64,000 nucleotides of DNA from Jackrogersella multiformis (taxonomy: Eukaryota; Ascomycota; Sordariomycetes; Xylariales; Hypoxylaceae), in contig CADCXD010000018.1 of NCBI GenBank assembly GCA_902806575.1, positions 620,001 to 684,000 of the forward strand, written 5' to 3'. Positions 1-12,229 of this stretch are shown in pieces. How positions within the stretch are numbered: the first letter of the stretch is position 1; the number at the start of each line of letters is the position of its first letter. The notes beneath the pieces are model-generated. The model did not search any database and was not told the origin of the DNA. It saw nothing but the letters and a program-made list of their open reading frames with translations. Position numbers and translations under genes: made by a program.

Positions 1-643
1 GCACGAGCTTGTGACGGGCAAGCTTCTGAAGGACGTCGAAGGAACCTGCACCGGGAGTTACTACATTATCTCTATCATGGATACTTTTGATATCTCCGAA
101 GGTCGCATCCTTCCTGGAAGTGGTCTTGCCGAGTTTACTGTCGGCTACCGCGCTGTGGTCTGGAGGCCTTTCAAAGGCGAAACTGTAGGTTTCTTGCCCG
201 GGTTATGCTTCTCTAGACTTTGTGCTAAGCTAGTAAGATTGATGCTGTTGTTGTTTCTGTCAACCAACATGGCTTCTTCTGTGAAGCTGGTCCGCTTCGC
301 ATCTTCGTCTCTACTCATGTGAGTCTCCCCCTATCTCCAGTACGTGTGATACGAACTTACAGATCCCATCTAGCTGATCCCCAATGAAGTCAAATGGGAC
401 CCGAATGCGACACCGCCTCAGTTCACTAACAACGAGGATACCACCATCGAAGTCAATACTCAGGTTCGTGTCAAGATCATCGGCACTCGAGCGGAAGTTG
501 GTGAGCTCTGGGCTATTGGCAGCATCAAGGAGGATTACCTAGGGTATTTTCTTCCCTTCTTCTCTCATCCGTTCTCCCCTTTCCCCTTAATCTGCTACGT
601 CGTCGATGCTAATAGCTTATTCTGCAGAACCCTTCAGAACTAG
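1..643 (+). CDS. rpb7: RNA polymerase II subunit Rpb7, 3' part (gene runs off the left edge)
   Basis: Rpb7 pairs with Rpb4 to form the stalk of RNA polymerase II, which binds nascent RNA and helps initiation. The window opens inside the N-terminal RNP-like domain: the visible reading frame contains EVEGTCTG-like (DVEGTCTGSYY), GRILPGSG, AEFTVGYRAVVWRPFKGE and, in the last large exon, WDPNATPPQF and the terminal WAIGSIKEDYLG, all typical of the family. My exon model is 1-184, 238-318, 374-543 and 628-643, with introns of 53, 55 and 84 bp. All three introns are GT-AG, and the first and third contain GCTAAG/GCTAAT branch sites. The last exon is only 16 nt and encodes the final four residues after a split glycine codon. 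The start codon lies outside the window. The family call is secure; exact junctions are inferred from reading phase and conserved protein motifs. Confidence 0.9.
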
Positions 644-1776
644 CTACGCAGTACGTCCCAACCTTAGGGTCTTTTTCTGTGCTTTGTACTGCCGTATGTG
701 AGAGGCAGAAACGCATGCACGCCTACAGGAAATATGCAATCCATAGGATATAGGACTGTTCCCTAGGAATTGATGATTTTGTGGCACTGGTAATCCTACA
801 TCGACATACCCCTATATGCAAGGTAGTCAGTCTTGGGCACCTGAGTCTTGCAAATTTTGGGTGTGTTAGGAGGCTAGTCATATAAATGACATCCGGTAAT
901 TCTGCATCTGCCTTGACGTACGAGCAGTCTACTCCGCGGGATATACTAAATGCTCTAAGAGCAAATTGCCCGCAAAGAACTGCTGACCAGAGCCCCAGGA
1001 GTACTATTATACATACGTAAACGATCCCGGGAACACAACCTGTTTCTGCCATTCTAAGTTCCGGGTTACAATACTTGGTTTTTTCCCCCGGCAGCTGTTG
1101 GCTACCCATAGGTCTCAAATTAGGACATAATAAATTGACATCAGACCTACCACGGCCAAGCCGTTGGTCTTCCTAATATGAATATGTCACCATTCCTTCT
1201 CGATGTACCTAGGTAGTCTAAGATGAGGAATACTGACAAGCGTCTAGCGAAATAGCCAACACCAATGATTCACCACCTAATCCCCCTTCGTGAGAAAGTG
1301 TAAGTTTGTAAGGATCCGCGAACTATATCATCCGATATATTTGTTTCATGTAACAGAGTCTTGGATTCACTATTTAGAACTATAGGAGAGGATGACTGTG
1401 AAACCAAGACTCCAAATAATGACAAGATTCTCTCTTTGGGATGGCAAACGGGTCATCATTGGTGAAAATATAACACGATTCTTCACGGCCCCCATTGCGC
1501 TATGGCAGAACTCTAATGTCCAGCTCAAAACAGCCTCAACTCTGATTATTCCCATTCTAAGCCTTGTTAGACGCGATCTATCTGAACTTAATATCCGTCG
1601 CGTGGTAGAGGCGTTAGGTTGTCTGAGTAAATCCTCTGTCAGACCTCTCTCCGTTCCTCAAAATATTCCTTTTTAAGTCCCCTTTTCTCGACATGTTCCA
1701 TTGATACACGATCATACATAATCTAAAGTGACAACTTGTCCTGTCATAGTCTTTGATAGGCTCTCATATCTCCATC
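644..1776. other. intergenic region without supported gene
   Basis: This stretch holds the presumed rpb7 terminator region and the upstream region of the next orphan gene. Open frames on both strands (for example about 723-1118 minus and 1392-1676 plus) overlap each other and show no recognisable protein motif. One ACCTAGGT palindrome lies at 1207-1214. I see no RNA gene. Confidence 0.6.
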
Positions 1777-2544
1777 ATGGATACCAATCAATCATCTCAA
1801 TACGAAGGACAGACACCTTTATCAAACTACCTACAAGCCTTGACTCTGTCCTCGACGAAGGTGGAAGGTTTCTCGGGCATTCCCAGCCCACAACCATCGA
1901 TTTTAACGTCAATAACAACAAGTGCTGCTCCAAATAATCCCCTAAATGATACTCTAAGCACGTCATGTTTGGGTTCAGGCACAATTCATACGCGGGACTA
2001 CCGAGACAAAAAGGGGATAGAAAATCCGGGCGGTTCACGGAACCAAGCATTTGCCGCCACCATGAGTGCAAAAGATATCTCCGGAGCAGAAAGAATCAAA
2101 ACTATCGAATGCCTCTGGCCAAGTATCGACAGCGTTCTGCTTGGGGCTTCCCAGGGAAACTGCGCAGAGACAGTGACTAAGTCCAGCAGTCAACAACCCA
2201 CGAACTCGAAAGGGAGTAACTCCACAGATGATTACCTAAGGCGTCAAGATTCCCAACAACAAAACCGCTCATCATCTAACAAGGACCCAACAAAACCCGG
2301 CAAATATACAAGGAGATTTTTCCTCTACGACGACTTTCTCGTGGTCCCCGGCCTCCGTAGCAGTCGTGGACAGCCCAGGTGCCCGAAATGCAGATGGACA
2401 CTCTTGACCAGACCCCTGAGCCCGGCGAGCATCCCGGTTATCTCGGTTACAAGTCCGGACGGCGCGGTCAGGTACCCGTACGACCATACTTACTATTCTA
2501 ACGAGCCGGCGGTGGATGAGGATGCGGACGATTCGGATTATTAG
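1777..2544 (+). CDS. hypothetical protein, Ser-rich with a single CxxC and acidic C-terminus
   Basis: I do not recognise this 255-residue product. The start chosen is the ATG at 1777 (MDTNQSS), preceded by a short TCCATC leader; the frame extends to an alternative TTG codon 24 nt earlier, which I rejected. The first about 170 residues are Ser/Thr/Asn/Gln-rich and look disordered. A more structured C-terminal part begins near the RRFFLYDDFLVVPG stretch, carries one CPKC pair that could contribute to a metal site, and ends in an acidic tail (DEDADDSDY). The frame is uninterrupted for 768 bp inside an otherwise gene-poor 7-kb block, and its composition is biased in the way of real fungal disordered proteins, which favours a gene over chance. 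No intron is needed. It may be a lineage-specific or decaying gene. Confidence 0.5.
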   Translation: MDTNQSSQYEGQTPLSNYLQALTLSSTKVEGFSGIPSPQPSILTSITTSAAPNNPLNDTLSTSCLGSGTIHTRDYRDKKGIENPGGSRNQAFAATMSAKDISGAERIKTIECLWPSIDSVLLGASQGNCAETVTKSSSQQPTNSKGSNSTDDYLRRQDSQQQNRSSSNKDPTKPGKYTRRFFLYDDFLVVPGLRSSRGQPRCPKCRWTLLTRPLSPASIPVISVTSPDGAVRYPYDHTYYSNEPAVDEDADDSDY

Positions 2545-5500
2545 GATTAATATCCTTGGGTTTCCCGAGAGCTGCGATGCATATTGTTGCTAAGTAGATT
2601 GGCGGTTATCTAGGAAGTTGCTGGCGCAAATTGGGCAACGTTCACGCAAAACCCGGTTATTACTTTCCTAAGTATCATGTGAATATCTTCGATATACAAC
2701 CCATCCATTGGTCCTTGGTGTTGTTACCCAATGTACTTGGTTCCCTACTCAACTGGTTATGTTCTATTGTGAGGCCACTTCTTTCCTTAGGGGACCTCAG
2801 ACGAAAGTCACTTTGCAGGACTACACAAAGGAGAAGTCGATGGGAAGATCAGCGGCGATTCGACGGCGATGGTTATGGCAGACTCGACGATATAGTAGGA
2901 TATCGGTGTTGGTGTTTTGCATATATAGGAGACACTGGGCGCCTTGCGGTGGTAATAGTGATGGTATATAGGTTGGAGCTCCTATAGATAGGTTCAATGA
3001 TTTTCGGCATGTAATTTAGGAGAGACTTGGCGAGACTAGAGCTCTAGACATATCAACGAGTTCCTCTGATCAAAACGAGGTGATGGCGTAGTAGAAAATG
3101 ATGATTGAGTTGGAAAAATCAGAAATAAGTTCGCCTCTGCTAAAGTTCTTGTGATTTGTATAGTATCAAATCCTGGGAGAGCGTTCTTGGACCCTAGATA
3201 GTTGGGCGATTACACATCAGTGGTGGCAGGACTTCACCGGTGTGCTTCCGACGTAAAGGGGCTTCTAACAATATCATATTACTAGATTATAGGGGGCTTT
3301 GCCTAAACAATAACGCTCTAAATTTAGATACCTATGTACTAGTTGAAAAGGAGATCACCAACTTCCGTCTGTACGTGGACGCCTCCTATCAACACTCGGC
3401 GCCCAATTACGCTGGAGATTTTCTTTTGCCACATTCTTGACTTGCTTCACTCCATACGATCTTCCCTATCGTACTGCGCACACGGGGACCTGGTTGAGGA
3501 ATACGAAGAAGCCGACTACATAGGCCTTCCAATACAATACCGTTCAGGAATTCCGAGCCACACCGACAAGGTGTAGGGTTACAATGCCTAATTCGATGAT
3601 AATAAGCGACGGCTTTCAAAGGATGGTTGCTACATCGTTGGTGTGTGTCCGAATAAGCGAGGTCATAAACTCTCTCATGCTTCATATTGGAGTTTCGGGA
3701 TTCCCGGTCATCAAAGCTAAGGGATTTCCACCCCTATATTGAGGAATCAATTCTAGTAGCTATACCATCGAGCACCGTGAGGCGGGTCAGCTAGATTTAT
3801 ATTAGTATATTTATAACCTAATCTCACGAGTTTCTACAGCTCGGTGATGTAAAGACAAATATCATTATTATCAAGATACTTTAGGGTAAACAAATGACCC
3901 ACGGTAAAACCAAGTTGCTATGGGAGGGCCATTAGAGGTGAATTGCACATTTCCTCATATTTTGAATTCATAAGACTCGCCTCGAGCACGGAACGGATAA
4001 AAGCAGCCGGGCCACGAAGCCAAGTGCTGTATGCTGGAGGGCGACAAACATACAGATGGATACCTAGATAAGAAAACGATCTACCGAACTTCACAGCGTG
4101 CCTACCTATGTATGCTAGTAGCTTCGTCACCCCATGTCACAATATCGCCGCCGAATCCATGGATGGGCTGGTTCCAAAAGCCCAGGCAAATGGATCACTG
4201 TCAGCAAGAGAGCAGGGAATATCACGATGCCCCAATCAAATGAAGACACATTTCGAATAGTGCCACTCGAGTTCTGACGCCGAAGTTGTCCGCAGTTCTC
4301 GCATCAAGCTATATCGGCTGGACCTTGCCTTACGGTAGGATCGCGTCTATGCCATGGTGTGGGGGTTGATCCACCGACTTTGGATCCCTTACGACACCCA
4401 TTCACCTCATTTTGTCAGCCAGAAAGGCAATATCTTGAATTGGTGCCTCTTAGCCGGGACTAGAGTAGAGTACGATGCCCTCCAAAGCACCGAGCGGGCC
4501 AGAGTACCATGGAGTGAATCCACATGCTCGTTCTAGACAACCGCCGTGATTTCTTCATCGCTGCGGAAGAGCCGCTAATGCAACACATATGCATATGGGA
4601 ACGAGTTCGGTGCTACACTCGCGCCTCTTGATGTCACTATCAGTTGATATATACGACTTCCAATTGTTGGTTGTCGGGTATGTGACGGGGAAGACGAGTA
4701 GACCAGGTCAGCAAGCCACATCCTCCCTGATAGGGATATGAAGTATAGTCGGATGTGTTTGCATACGATACCCCCTCGATGATTTGCCATACCCGACTGT
4801 CGGGGTGGGTGTTACCTAGATTGAAGGGGGAAACCCTTGGAGGACCAGGTATAGAAGCGGCCCGCACCGCCCGGAACTGGTGATTCGATGCCAAGCGTTG
4901 AAGATCGATCTACGGGACCCCATTCTGGGTACTTTTGTTGGTGGAATTCCAGCTAAAAGATAAATCCAATAACTATACGACGTTTCTTGACAATACTCGC
5001 AACACGTGGGTGTCTACCCGCAGCCAAAACCGTCAAATTTGGTACAAGGGAAAATAGGGGGCGTATGATGAGATCACTTCAAAATTAGGTACCTATGGTC
5101 TGCCAACCTCGGCCTCGTGATCAGGAATGCCATGTCTCTGCCCCATGCCTAGTTGGCTCCTACGTGATGGAGTAGGGAAGCTGAATACTACCGTACTGTA
5201 ACACTTGTCTATTGGGTTGTATCTTGGCATAAGCTACCCGACCCGACAGTACGGAACCCAATCATCGAGAGCCAAGGGCATGGTATAATGGACAGCCATC
5301 AGCGAATCACGTTCAACCCCGTGCTCGGCCGTGTATGCAGCCATCTGCTGGCAAGGGTTCCACCGATGGAGATCCTACGGCTACACAAGTTTTGTCTGAA
5401 GAATTGCGCATTGCCATCTTGGGTTGCGCGTACCGCTTTGTCGTTTCAACGCCACCATCGGCTTCCCTATTCGCCGTAGTCCATCCCGATCCCGCTTATT

Positions 5501-8043
5501 GGGGTCTCCTGCTGCGGCTCCGTTCTCCAGATGAGCCATAGCAGGCCTCTGCTTCACCGGTACCCACCGCACAACGATTTGATCACTTTCTCTGAACCGT
5601 CATATTGCTTTCTAAGTCTGATCTGCAGTACCTTCTCAAGCCACTTCGCTTTCAGGGGGGACTAGGGCCGTTTGCCGTCATCTTCTAACATGCTCGACCA
5701 AACTTTCTAGTCGATCAAAGCATATCTGGATCACGATAATCCATGTCGAGAAGCCGCCACGAATAACCCCGCACGGGATTTGGTCTTATAACCATATACC
5801 TATTCACAGTCTATAGCCGGGTAGGGGCGCGTCTCGCGGATTCTAACCACAATATTAGCGAGCCTCTGGTTAGGTATACTGCATACCCATGCCGTAATAA
5901 CATCCTTCGCAAGAATCCCTAATATGCAGCAGGGATCACACCACACGGTAACCAGGCGGCTAACTCGCAGTTACCAACCTAGGATTGACTTATATCCGAG
6001 GGTTTGGGTCGATTCAGCTGAGACAACCACTGCAGAAGTCGACCAAACGCCGTGGTGGTGATTTCTCTACCTAGGTAATTATTTATTTTGTATTGTACTA
6101 GCTGCCGTGTGTATTTTGCCTCCAGCTAACACTCACTCTTAGGTCGACAGTTGGGTAAGAAATCAATTTCTATCGAGTTTTCATATCAACGATATGGGTC
6201 TCTTCTTGAACTTGCTCTAGGAGTTAGAGGACTTATACACAGCGGAGACAACACATGTGGTCCTTCCCTGCCCACCTCTGAAGCTATCTCTGATTAGATC
6301 TGCCACTCTTAGCTCCACCTGTGAAGAGAGTGGGTGTCATTACCGCGTGGATGGAACCCAATCAGTGGTCGAAGGCAAATATATAGACTGCCTGAGGATG
6401 ACAAGGGAGGTCTGCCGTAAGCCTGGACGAGCGAAAAAAAGAAGATATGCACGTAAGTCGAGAACCGGTCAGGGGATAGCTGCTAGTAATCCACTGGGGG
6501 GGGGGCTACTCCGGGATACCAAGAGAATCTAGCATTATAACTGATGGTAATATCCAGCATCTTGGGACTAATGGTTGGTGAAAGTGGCAGCCACGTCTGA
6601 TAGCACGGATGAATGTCGTTGGTTATCATGTCCTGGGTGAACGATTAGGCGCACATACAACCTCGAACCCAGGCCACGAGCTAGTGATGGATACTGAAAC
6701 CGAAATACGGCAGATACGGATAGTAGCCAGGTAATCCCGATTCCAGCTGGGTTGAAGACAAGCCGTGGGCGACGGGCAGCTAAGATAACCATTCACGAAG
6801 ATATGTATTCGATGTCTATCAAATAAGAGAAACATCGACTATGAGTATGATCAGAGCTGAATATTAGTCAATATACCATTTACCTACCTGTATTAAGTAG
6901 CTTGATATCACTAATGGTGACCCCTTGATATCTTAACAGAGTATAGTATTGTTATCGATGGGACCCAACCATCCGGTTCATCAGCCTTGCCCTCCTCTCG
7001 TCAGCCTAAAAATGACATCAGTACCTACAATGATTCTAGGCCACCTTAGAAGACTCCAGTGACGCGTGTGCTTACCACTTGATCGGCAGTACTTCCCCCC
7101 TATTTAGAGAACATGTATAGGATGTGAGTGATTAGGTACGCATAGAGTGGCAGTGGACGAGTATTCCCCGACCCCGTTCGAGTCCAATATGCAGTGACTA
7201 CAGATCATCCCCTACTCATACAGGACTCGTCATTCGCGACCACAATGAGTGAAAACGTGGGTCGTCAGTAAGCGGGAATATTCATTACCATGACAGCAAG
7301 TTGCCTGGAAGCTTCATATATGGTCCCGAGCATAGAGTTGGCGAATAGGGGTGCTATCATGGTCCCAGGCCGCTGGAACGGATTCTTAGACACGAAGCAG
7401 ACTACTACCTTAAACTCTACAGCCCTCTCATCGTGTAAACCGTGGATGAGAATCTCGATCTAGATACCAGGCTCAAGTTTAGTATATGCTAGTTGTGATA
7501 TCGCAGTCGACTGGTATAGTCTGTTGTTGGTGTTGGTTGCTGACCAATATTGAAAGTGGTGGGATGGTAACATACTAAGTAAACCAGTAGCAACGGTGAT
7601 TCAGACAACCTAGTTGAGACTTATACATCAAACTAGATAATTCGGCTCAGCGCAACGGTAATATGTTTAGTCTTTCATTAATCAAATATGTCTGGTAAGC
7701 TGGCCCAAGCCACCTGGGTTAAATGATGTCACATAAATTCAGTCTTCATATATCAGTCTTCATCACGCTTCCGTCCCTAGAGATATATAAGTTTTCAGGC
7801 GTCCATAAGTAAGATGCTGCAGAGATTTTGACCTTGCTACATATTCTTTACCCTAGCTGAATAGACCAGCAACCTTAGAGCCAAAATTTGGTATTCCACT
7901 TCACCGGCTCGGATAGATCCGACTCTCGACAGACCTACACTCACAATAGGTAAACGCTCAGCTTGAGAGGTATGATCATCTAACTACTTTCAGCATTGAC
8001 CAGTATATACCCATCAGCGAACTAAGCATCGACCTAACCCACA
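2545..8043. other. gene-poor block, no supported gene
   Basis: About 5.5 kb with no open frame longer than about 120 codons on either strand and no chain of short frames that I can join by splice sites into a known protein. The base composition is mixed rather than strongly AT-rich, so it does not look like classic heavily RIP-mutated DNA. Only one ACCTAGGT palindrome was seen (6069-6076), in contrast to the other intergenic regions. I found no terminal inverted repeats, LTR pair or transposase motif by eye. It may be old decayed sequence or simply noncoding DNA. Confidence 0.5.
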
Positions 8044-9795
8044 ATGTTGTCCTCGACGCATCGGAACTACCAGCTTTTCACCCGCAGCCGAGGAACCTTG
8101 AGTATATCTGGAACTTCGTCCTACCTAGTACGGAGAATGTATGCTGCCTATTCTTGTCGTGCGCATACAGTAAACTTATCCCCCGAACTTGCACCAGAAC
8201 ATAATCCAACATATCCTGCTCATCGTACTCCTGCTGCTCCATTTGCACCGTCTTTTCCACCCCTAATACGGGCAGAACATTCCGAGGAGGCTGATAATGA
8301 CTTTTGGCGTAAAATTCCACGGTGGAGAGACGTACCCAGTAATCAATTCTTATCTTGGTCATGGGGTATCAAGGTATAGTTAACCTCTTCTACTGGTAGA
8401 ATTTACTAAACGTTATAGAATGTTATCGAGGCAAACCTGAAGAAGAAAGAAAGGTTGATAGAGTTTCTTTATCATGTCTTGCCGGACGAGGTCCCTCTTG
8501 CTAAGGGCTTTAAAGGCCTGCAGAGCCGGGATCAGTTTATAGGCGATGTTCTGAGTGGTATCAAAAAGGCTTCGATGTCTGTTAGGGTCATGTAAGTACA
8601 CCCAAGCAAATATGAACGAGCAGGACTACCTCCACCTACATGAAGAGTCCAAGGCTTAACTTTACATAGGCCTTACTTGATGAGCAGGGTCAACTGGAGC
8701 GACCCAGCAAACGATCCGATCTTCAAGCAGTTTATTCCACTAGGATCTGTAATGGTTGAGGACCACCCTATGGCCAAACTCGACCCCTTAAATGAGCAAG
8801 GAGACTTGCCGATTGCTGGGATCGTACATCGATATCCTGATAAAGCGCTTTTCCTCCGTATGGTTTCTCTGGCATTCCTGCCCTGCTAGCATATTGCTAA
8901 TGGGTTGAAGCGGTCTCCGTGTGCCCGACATATTGCTCATTTTGTACAAGGGCCCATTTGGTTGGACCTAACACCGAAATGGTATCCAAAGAACCAGATA
9001 GAATGTCGCGGGAAAAGATTGAGAATGCCTTCAACTATATCGAAAGTCAAGAAGGACTACATGATATAGTCGTCTCTGGCGGGGATGCTTTCTATCTCCA
9101 ACCTAGCCTCCTCGAGGAAATCGGCGATCGACTTATTGGTATGAAGAATATTGAGAGATTCCGGTTCGCAACCAAAGGGCTAGCAGTGGCACCGCATAGA
9201 TTCCTGGATTACGCAGACCCGTGGACCGAAACACTAATTCGAGTATCGGACAAGGCCAGGAAGGCAGGCAAGCATATGGCTTTGCACACTCACTTCAACC
9301 ACCCGAACGAGATATCATGGATCACGGAGCAGGCCAGCCTTAGGCTACTACAGTCGGGCATTACCGTTCGCAACCAGTCGGTGTTGCTTCGAGGCATCAA
9401 CGACAGTGTTGATACCATGTCGACTTTGATAAAGAAGTTGGCCAAGATGGGAATTCAGCCAGTGAGAAGCCATGAATGACTAGGTGAAGCCGATTAACCG
9501 CTAACCAATTGGCCAGTACTATATTTACCAATGTGATATGGTGCGGAAGATCGAGCACTGGCGCACACCCCTGCAGACTTTGCTCGACATCGAGTCGCAA
9601 ATTCAGGGTACAGTCGCCGGGTTCTTCATCCCTAAATGCGTAGTCGATCTTCCCGGCGGGGGTGGCAAGCGGCCGGCGTCCCTCCACGAGACATATGATC
9701 GGGAAACCGGCATTTCTACGTACACACAGCCAGCACTGAAAGGTAAGGGTAGGGAAGGGAGGGTGTATAAGTATTATGATCCGATAGATGCTTAA
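8044..9795 (+). CDS. L-lysine 2,3-aminomutase family protein (radical SAM, PLP-dependent)
   Basis: Family members interconvert L-lysine and L-beta-lysine using S-adenosylmethionine, a [4Fe-4S] cluster and pyridoxal phosphate. Exons are 8044-8373, 8419-8591, 8670-8857, 8911-9461 and 9517-9795, giving 506 residues. The radical-SAM CxxxCxxC motif is present (CPTYCSFC, Cys235, Cys239 and Cys242), followed by the VVSGGDAF strand. The PLP-lysine motif near the C-terminus is intact (PGGGGK, Lys465). Other family landmarks are HRYPDKALFL before the cluster, THFNHP, and YYIYQCD at the start of exon 5. The first about 45 residues are rich in Arg, Ser and Tyr and lack acidic residues, compatible with a mitochondrial presequence (inference). 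All four introns are short GT-AG and phase-consistent. Substrate is not proven; related aminomutases act on glutamate or arginine. No lysine-pathway neighbour is present. Confidence 0.9.
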
Positions 9796-12229
9796 CGCTC
9801 TGGCCTGCCAACACCTTTCTTCAGGTCGGGTCCATCGAGGAGGATCGAAGCAACGAGCTAGAGTATTCGAGTGCGAGGTATATCTGCGCGCGTATCTGCG
9901 CGTGTATGTAATATGTAGATGTCCGGAGTGGTCTGATGAATGGGCGGAGTCCAGAGAAACAAGAGATGTGCGTTTCAGACGAGAGCGATAGCCTTGCAGT
10001 AGTGTATAGTCATGTGTCCCCATATGCTGGGGGTCTACATACTACTAGTAGCATGTTTCAAGAGAGGACGAGGTCCAAGCTCGCTAGTGTCGCTAGTGTC
10101 AGCGCCAGTGATCTTCCCCTCCATAGATGTGGTGGCATGCCTTTACATACCCGATCTATGGCCCGTACTACATATACCTAGAACGTGTAGGTAATACCTA
10201 CCTAGGTATGTAGTAGGTAATATCGGGTCGCGGCGCAAACAGTCTACCTAGCCTCGATGGTTTAAGGCTTAGGGGACAAGAGATCTGGTATACGGTGCAA
10301 GAGATCATCTCTCAAGTCTGAATCTGGTCCGTTACCGAGAACGGAGCGGTATTCGTCACGAACCAGCTGAAAGCTGAGAGATGTCTCTCCCGAGCCATTG
10401 AATATGGCCTCATTGTTTCCGAGGGCCCGGCTATGGATACGTTTGACGGGTAAGGATATCACGTCAACTTGCCTGGCATGTAAATACATACCTATACGGT
10501 ACATATCATAGTAGTAGCTGACGGAGAATAGCGATATTCTTGACAGGGTCTACTACATACTACGTACATAGTATGCAGCTATGTAGCGCTCGGGGTCCGT
10601 GAAGGATGGATTTTAACGGAGCTGCGGAGCGGATGACACCGCCAAGGCCTAGGACTATTGATATACTACTACATACCTAGGTAGTATGTATAATACCTAG
10701 TATGTGCACGTAATTGTATGGTGCTAGTATTACTATTAGCTAGGTACATAGTGGTAATGGATCAAGAATCAAGATTGACGACCATCTGGGACACCTTACC
10801 TACCTAGGTATACTGGATAGGTAGATCATAAGAATCTCTTCTGTACTGTTATATGAGGGGACCAATATATTTAGGTACGTAAGGTAAGGTACCTAGGGCT
10901 GATTAGTTGCTCTGCGGCAGGGTGTGGCTAAAGGTGTAGGATTAAAACTGCCTCGTTGCCACATGGATATCTATCTGAGCGTGATTCATGGGATATCACT
11001 GTGTGATGAGATAATGAGTGATGAGAAATGCTGTGAGCATGAGCATTGCTAGGGGAGGTTTGAGATGTAATTGAAGTTGTTGGGTTGGATAATATTGAAA
11101 TGTGCTCGGGCCAGCTGTGGGCTCGAGCACGGACAACATGGACATTAAAAGTGTGTACTACCTACCTAGTGTAGGTACATTACCTGCGTAACTTGAGTAC
11201 CTGGGTACCTAAGGTATTAGAGGGATGTTGCCAGCTCCGCACTTCCAAGGTTCAGTCCTGATGTACACTATTAGCAGACTAGATACTCTAGGTACCTATC
11301 TACACTAATTGACGTTGGTTGACAGCCCTGAGAGTAGGTAGATCGTGTACTACCTACCTACCCTGCTACCATACCTGTACATACTTAGGTACCTATGTAG
11401 TAGCTTTGCATCCACGTTTTTCTGGCAGTCGGAACCCCGTGTCTGACTCTCCATCCCCAGTTTATTTCTTAATACGGGTCGTGTCGTTCCTGGACTAAGC
11501 TCAACTCAGCTTAGCTTTTCATCCCGTGTCACTAATACCTACCTAGGTACCTGGGACCTACCTCTCAACTAACGGCAAATAACGGTCAAGGTCAAGGTTA
11601 GGGGTTAAATTCCTAAATTCCCAGCACTTAGGAACCTCTCTGCCTCTCCGTGCTGTCAGGGACTTTGTCAGGTAAGGGTACCTAGCTGCCTTAGGAGGTA
11701 GGAACTGTGCCTGGCCCTTACTGGTATGTAGGGACTATGCTAGGTACCAGGTAGGTATTGTGCTAGGTATTATTATTCGTGGAAGCTTCATCCAGCATCC
11801 AGAGGGAAGTTCCAAGTTGCTTGGAATTTTATCCTCGTTCTCCGGGTAATGAGCAAGCACTGAACACCAGCACGGGATACAATTTATCGTCCCAAGTACA
11901 TGGTAGATTTCATGGTTTCTGTTTCCGTGTCCGTGATATTGGACTCGACTCTCTCCTTTTCTAAATTCCAAACCATTTCTAATCTGAACTTTTAACCTTT
12001 TGACCTTTTTCTTTCTTTCTTACCTAATTTTGCTTGATTGCAGATTATTTCGCATGTTTGATACCACTGGTCCAGTAATCATCATGTCTTGTTAAATTTA
12101 ATTACATTCCACCTCTTCTTCTTCTTCTTCTTTTTCTTTCCACGTCTTTGACTAGGACGTCTCTGACTAGGTAAACAATGTTTACTGACATTTCAAACTA
12201 ATTAATATTGACTCTATTACACTGCCAAA
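9796..12229. repeat. intergenic region rich in ACCTAGGT / TAGG-CCTA elements
   Basis: This 2.4-kb gap has no credible gene; the short frames at 10262-10504 minus and 11735-11971 minus show no motif. It is packed with palindromic ACCTAGGT copies (for example 10200-10207, 10675-10682, 10802-10809, 11541-11548) and many half-sites TACCTA/TAGGTA. Near the right end, about 12115-12145, is a CTT-rich pyrimidine tract just upstream of the next gene, as is common near fungal transcription starts. Confidence 0.7.
12110..12150 (+). promoter_or_regulatory. CT-rich tract upstream of the Ser/Pro-rich gene
   Basis: A run of CTT repeats followed by T/C-rich sequence lies about 80-120 bp before the ATG at 12230. 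Pyrimidine-rich tracts of this kind commonly flank transcription starts in filamentous fungi. The promoter role is inferred from position only. Confidence 0.35.

Noticed and set aside
723..1118. 131-codon minus-strand open frame
   Set aside because: It starts from a non-ATG-like context, overlaps no conserved motif and has random-looking composition.
1392..1676. 94-codon ATG frame upstream of the orphan gene
   Set aside because: An antisense frame covers the same bases and neither shows a family signature or splice continuation.
5288..5541. Overlapping short frames in the gene-poor block, considered as a decayed gene
   Set aside because: Two phases overlap with no shared homology that I recognise and no splice path to neighbours.
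7160..7190. GTTCGAGTCC resembling a tRNA B box
   Set aside because: No matching A box, acceptor stem or cloverleaf could be built around it.
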